From Chloroflexota bacterium (lineage in GTDB: Bacteria > Chloroflexota > UBA6077 > FW602-bin22 > JACPQP01): a DNA stretch of 6,200 nucleotides. This document shows, piece by piece, positions 3,906 to 6,200 of this stretch. The stretch spans positions 1 to 6,200 of the forward strand of contig JACPQP010000063.1 of assembly GCA_016190465.1 (NCBI GenBank), written 5' to 3'. Every line of letters begins with the position of its first letter. The stretch's first letter is position 1. A program made the translations under genes and the position numbers. The notes beneath the pieces are model-generated. The model saw nothing but the letters and a program-made list of their open reading frames with translations, did no database searches and was not told the DNA's origin.

Positions 3906-5816
3906 TCAGCTCGCGCAACACGAGAGCCTGGCCACGTCCTTGCCGAACGTCTGAGCCGCCAGCTTGAGGCCCTCGGCCATCGTCAGGTACGGCGCCAGCG
4001 TCTCCACCAGGTCCTGCACGGTCAGGTTGAACTTCACCGCCAGCACCCCCGCGTAGATGACGTCGCCGGCGTTCTCGGCCACGACGTGCACGCCGAGAAT
4101 CCGGTCGGTCGCCTCGTCGGCGACGATCTTGAAGACGCCGTGCGTGTCCCGATTCACCAGCGCCCGCGGCACCGCCTTCGCCGGCAGGACCGAGGTCTTC
4201 ACCGAATACCCGGCTCCCCGAGCTTGCGCCTCGGTCAGCCCGACTGTGGCGATCGCCGGGTTGGTGAAGGTCACCGCGGGCACGACCCGCAGGTCGATCC
4301 GCCGCCCGGCCCCATTTGCGGGGTCCCCATTTGCAGGGTCATCGATGGCGTTCTCGGCGGCCAGCGCCCCCTCGTAGGCCGCCACGTAGACGAACTGCGG
4401 CCCCAGCGTCACATCGCCGGCGGCGAAGACGCGCGGGTTAGTCGTGCGCGCGTACTCGTCGATGGCGATCTCTCCCCGCTCGCCGAGCCTCACGCCCGCC
4501 CGGTCGAGCCGAAGCGCCGCCGTGTTCGGGCGGCGGCCCGCAGCCACCAGGAGCTCCTCCCCCTCGACCACGCGCTTCTCGCCGCCGACCTCGACGTGCA
4601 CCCGCCGGCCGGCTGCCCCGCCCTCGACGCGCTCGAACCGCGCGCCGGTGACGAACTCGATCCCCTGCTCCGTCATCACCTCGTGAACGGCCTCGCTGAT
4701 CTCGGGGTCGTACTCCCTGAGGATGCGCGGGCTGCGCTGCATCAACGTGACCCGGCTGCCCAGGTGGCGGAAGAGCTGCCCCAGCTCGAGGGCGATGTAC
4801 CCCGAGCCGACGATGACCAGGCTCTCCGGCACCCGCTGGAGGTCGAGCGCGCTGGTGCTGGTGAGATAGGGAGTCTGGTCGAGACCGGGGATCGGCGGCA
4901 CGGCGGGGCTGGCGCCGGTGGCGAGGAGGAAGCTTCGCGCGCGGATGGCGTCGCCGTCGACCCGGAGCGTGCGCTCGTCGACGAAACTCGCCTCGCCAGA
5001 GACGACATCCCAGCCGTAGTCCTCGATCAGGTCCGCGTACTTCTCGCGGCGAAGCTGCCGGACCAGCTCGTCCTTTTGCGCCACGAGCGCCGCCAGGTCG
5101 ACCGCACCCGCCCGCGTCTCGATCCCGGCGAAGGGGTGGTGCCCGGCCTGGAAGTGCAGCTCACCGGCGCGCAAGAGCGTCTTGGAGGGCACGCAGCCGA
5201 TGTTGACGCAGGTGCCGCCCAGCGTGCCCCGCTCGATCATCACCACCCGCGCGCCGGCCTCGCTGGCCTTGATCGCGGCGGCGAAGGCGGCGCCGCCCGA
5301 TCCAACGATCGCCAGGTCGTAGTCGGTGCCACCTCCGGTGGTGCGGCGAGTCACCTCCCGCTCCGGTCGTAGCGCCTCGACCGGCCCCGGCTGATAGCCA
5401 GCGTCCGTGACCGCCGCGGCAAGCAGGTTCACGTCTACGGGTGCTGACGCCCGGAAGCGCGCCTCGCCACGGCGGAAGTCGGCGTGGGCCCTGGTCGCCC
5501 CGGTGCGCTCGAGGGCCTCGACGACGTGAGCCTCGCATCCGGCGCAGGTCATCCCGTCGACGGCCATTCGGAACTCGTGTTCCGGAACAGTGGGGGCGAC
5601 TGCCGCGACTGGCCCAGGTTGGTAGCCAGCAGCCTCGACCGCCTCCGCCAGCGCCTCGGGGGCGACCGAGACCGGCGCCTGGAAGCTCGCCTCATCCCGG
5701 CGAAAGTCGGCCTTGACCTCGGTGGCGCCGGCCCGCTCCAGCGCCCGGACGACGTGCAGTTCGCATCCCGTGCAGGTCATGCCTTTCACCCGCATCCGGA
5801 ACGTCTTTAGACTCAC
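3906..5816 (-). CDS. merA: Mercuric reductase MerA with two N-terminal HMA domains, 636 aa
   Basis: MerA is the cytosolic flavoprotein that reduces Hg(II) to volatile Hg(0) with NADPH. Domains in order: HMA 1 (about 4-67, GMTC15TGC18), HMA 2 (about 80-143, GMTC91AGC94), then the pyridine nucleotide-disulfide oxidoreductase core. The core shows the FAD motif GSGGAA (172-177), the redox pair C203/C208 in GTCVNIGCVPSK, the NAD(P) motif GSGYIALE (337-344), the second FAD motif AAGD (465-468) and a dimerisation domain. It ends LSCCAS, with C633/C634 the metal-handing pair specific to MerA rather than other family members. Y610 in APYLTMAEGLKLAAQTF matches the conserved active-site Tyr region. Length and double HMA resemble the Bacillus RC607 type (about 631 aa) rather than the single-HMA Tn501 type (about 561 aa). 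The two HMA domains share about 25 of 35 residues from MTC on, so they arose by duplication. The start is GTG 5816, after GAGGAG eight bases away. It lies 46 bp after the ArsR gene and is probably cotranscribed. A DPANG-DPANG tandem repeat (493-502) is an oddity. Confidence 0.97.
   Translation of the reverse strand: MSLKTFRMRVKGMTCTGCELHVVRALERAGATEVKADFRRDEASFQAPVSVAPEALAEAVEAAGYQPGPVAAVAPTVPEHEFRMAVDGMTCAGCEAHVVEALERTGATRAHADFRRGEARFRASAPVDVNLLAAAVTDAGYQPGPVEALRPEREVTRRTTGGGTDYDLAIVGSGGAAFAAAIKASEAGARVVMIERGTLGGTCVNIGCVPSKTLLRAGELHFQAGHHPFAGIETRAGAVDLAALVAQKDELVRQLRREKYADLIEDYGWDVVSGEASFVDERTLRVDGDAIRARSFLLATGASPAVPPIPGLDQTPYLTSTSALDLQRVPESLVIVGSGYIALELGQLFRHLGSRVTLMQRSPRILREYDPEISEAVHEVMTEQGIEFVTGARFERVEGGAAGRRVHVEVGGEKRVVEGEELLVAAGRRPNTAALRLDRAGVRLGERGEIAIDEYARTTNPRVFAAGDVTLGPQFVYVAAYEGALAAENAIDDPANGDPANGAGRRIDLRVVPAVTFTNPAIATVGLTEAQARGAGYSVKTSVLPAKAVPRALVNRDTHGVFKIVADEATDRILGVHVVAENAGDVIYAGVLAVKFNLTVQDLVETLAPYLTMAEGLKLAAQTFGKDVARLSCCAS
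4311..4340. repeat. Two tandem 15-bp units inside merA
   Basis: The units 4311-4325 and 4326-4340 differ at one base (CCCATTTGCGGGGTC and CCCATTTGCAGGGTC). In frame they encode DPANG twice (residues 493-502), in the loop following the FAD-binding AAGD region and before the dimerisation domain. A 15-bp unit keeps the frame, so the expansion is neutral for translation. Confidence 0.85.
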
Positions 5817-5824
5817 GGTACGTT

Positions 5825-5830
5825 CTCCTC
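5825..5830 (-). promoter_or_regulatory. Ribosome-binding site of merA
   Basis: GAGGAG on the minus strand lies eight bases before the GTG at 5816. It decides the non-ATG start; the first HMA domain begins a few residues after it, so no upstream start is needed. Confidence 0.65.
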
Positions 5831-5836
5831 TTCTGT

Positions 5837-5871
5837 CCTATCCGACTCTTACCCGACTACGCTTACCCGAC
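5837..5871. repeat. Three 10-bp direct repeats between the regulator and merA
   Basis: On the minus strand GTCGGGTAAG occurs at 5862-5871 and 5848-5857, and the variant GTCGGATAGG at 5837-5846, so units start 14 and 11 bases apart. The first overlaps the end of the ArsR gene and its TAA stop. Spacing near one helical turn suggests a possible protein-binding array or a duplication trace. ArsR-family operators are usually inverted repeats, so the role is uncertain. Confidence 0.6.
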
Positions 5872-6200
5872 CACGCTACAGGCCAGGATCTGGGCCGCGT
5901 TCTCGGCGATGACCTGGCGCGCCAACTGGAACAGGTCGCGAACGCGGGGATCGGTCACCTGGTAGTACACGAAGCGCCCGTCCTTGCGGGCAGTGACGAA
6001 GCCGCAGGTGCGCAGACAGCCCAGGTGGGTCGAGACGCGATTCTGGGCAAGACCGGTCTGCTCGACCAGCTCCGAAACGTTCTTCTCCCCTTCCAGCAAC
6101 AGCTCGAGGATGCGCACGCGGCTGGGATCGGCGAGGCCCCGGAAGAACCGGGCCTCGATCTCGGCCTGCGAGAGGCGAGACGGGGTTATCAGTGGGACCG
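5863..6200 (-). CDS. ArsR/SmtB-family metal-responsive repressor, CmtR-like (start outside window)
   Basis: A winged-helix metal sensor that should bind the promoter of this locus and let go when metal binds. The frame is open through the right edge: codons upstream of the internal GTG at 6117 continue in frame and encode RLSQAEIEARFFRGLADPSR, the conserved ArsR N-terminal helix ending in ADPSRVRILELL, so the true start is beyond 6200. Then come VSELVEQTGLAQNRVSTHL (recognition helix) and LGCLRTCGFVTARKDGRFVYYQV (wing). The key feature is C-x3-C in LGCLRTCGF plus a C-terminal Cys in ILACSVVG, 42 residues after the second Cys. In mycobacterial CmtR, a Cd/Pb sensor, C57, C61 and C102 sit in the same arrangement (LSCLRGCG; 41-residue gap). 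I infer a thiol site for a soft metal, here probably Hg(II), given merA next to it. The gene is the likely first gene of the merA operon; the operator would lie outside the window. Confidence 0.9.
   Translation of the reverse strand, partial: VPLITPSRLSQAEIEARFFRGLADPSRVRILELLLEGEKNVSELVEQTGLAQNRVSTHLGCLRTCGFVTARKDGRFVYYQVTDPRVRDLFQLARQVIAENAAQILACSVVG

Noticed and set aside
3257..3967. Plus-strand frame of 236 codons over the membrane protein gene
   Set aside because: The product is dominated by His, Arg, Asp and Gly from complementing Met- and Pro-rich codons, and it has no domain. The minus-strand protein has a good ribosome-binding site and membrane helices.
3567..5372. Long plus-strand frame (601 codons) opposite merA and the membrane protein
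   Set aside because: It is antisense to a clear, fully motif-bearing MerA. Its His/Arg/Asp-rich product has no recognisable domain, as is typical of open frames opposite GC-rich genes.
5863..6117. Complete 84-residue ArsR protein starting at the GTG at 6117
   Set aside because: The frame continues upstream with the conserved ArsR N-terminal helix through to the window edge, so this GTG is internal and the gene is partial.
1..6200. CRISPR array, tRNA, rRNA, insertion sequence or integrase
   Set aside because: I looked for regularly spaced repeats, tRNA-like cloverleaf ends and transposase motifs on both strands and saw none; the only repeats are the short ones listed.

Overview
The window is a high-GC bacterial segment in which every gene I can support lies on the minus strand, so the reading order runs from the right edge to the left edge. 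It holds a mercury-resistance locus followed by signalling genes. The compact high-GC coding style, the ArsR-type regulator in place of MerR, and the style of the histidine kinase and PAS protein suggest Chloroflexota (Thermomicrobia-like) or possibly Actinobacteria. This placement is an impression, not a test.

Right part (about 3900-6200): an ArsR/SmtB-family metal sensor, cut by the window edge, carries a CmtR-like cysteine set. It is followed after 46 bp by a full mercuric reductase gene (merA). This MerA has two N-terminal HMA metal-binding domains, the redox pair C203/C208 and the C-terminal C633/C634 pair. The short gap between the genes holds three near-identical 10-bp direct repeats, and a terminator-like hairpin with a T-run follows the merA stop codon.

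Middle part (about 2780-3802): a 282-residue polytopic membrane protein with a strikingly methionine-rich segment (15 Met in 46 residues). It is not MerT, MerC, MerF or MerE by sequence, and none of those, nor MerP or MerB, is visible in the window. It is the best candidate here for an undescribed component of metal handling. Its 3' side holds two hairpins, one of them a perfect 19-bp inverted repeat.

Left part (1-2750): a membrane histidine kinase (two TM segments, HAMP-like linker, GAF, HisKA, HATPase_c) whose start I place at a GTG at 2750. It is followed by a small four-cysteine FCS/TRASH-like protein, a stretch with no convincing gene except a weak small ORF, a TATAAT promoter-like site, and the N-terminal PAS region of a signalling protein that runs off the left edge. 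No response regulator is present.

Working model (inference): the ArsR protein represses the locus and is released by metal, and MerA reduces Hg(II) to Hg(0) after its HMA domains collect it. The Met-rich membrane protein could assist uptake, binding or sensing of soft metals. The kinase and cysteine-rich protein may form a separate sensory unit that merely adjoins the mer genes.
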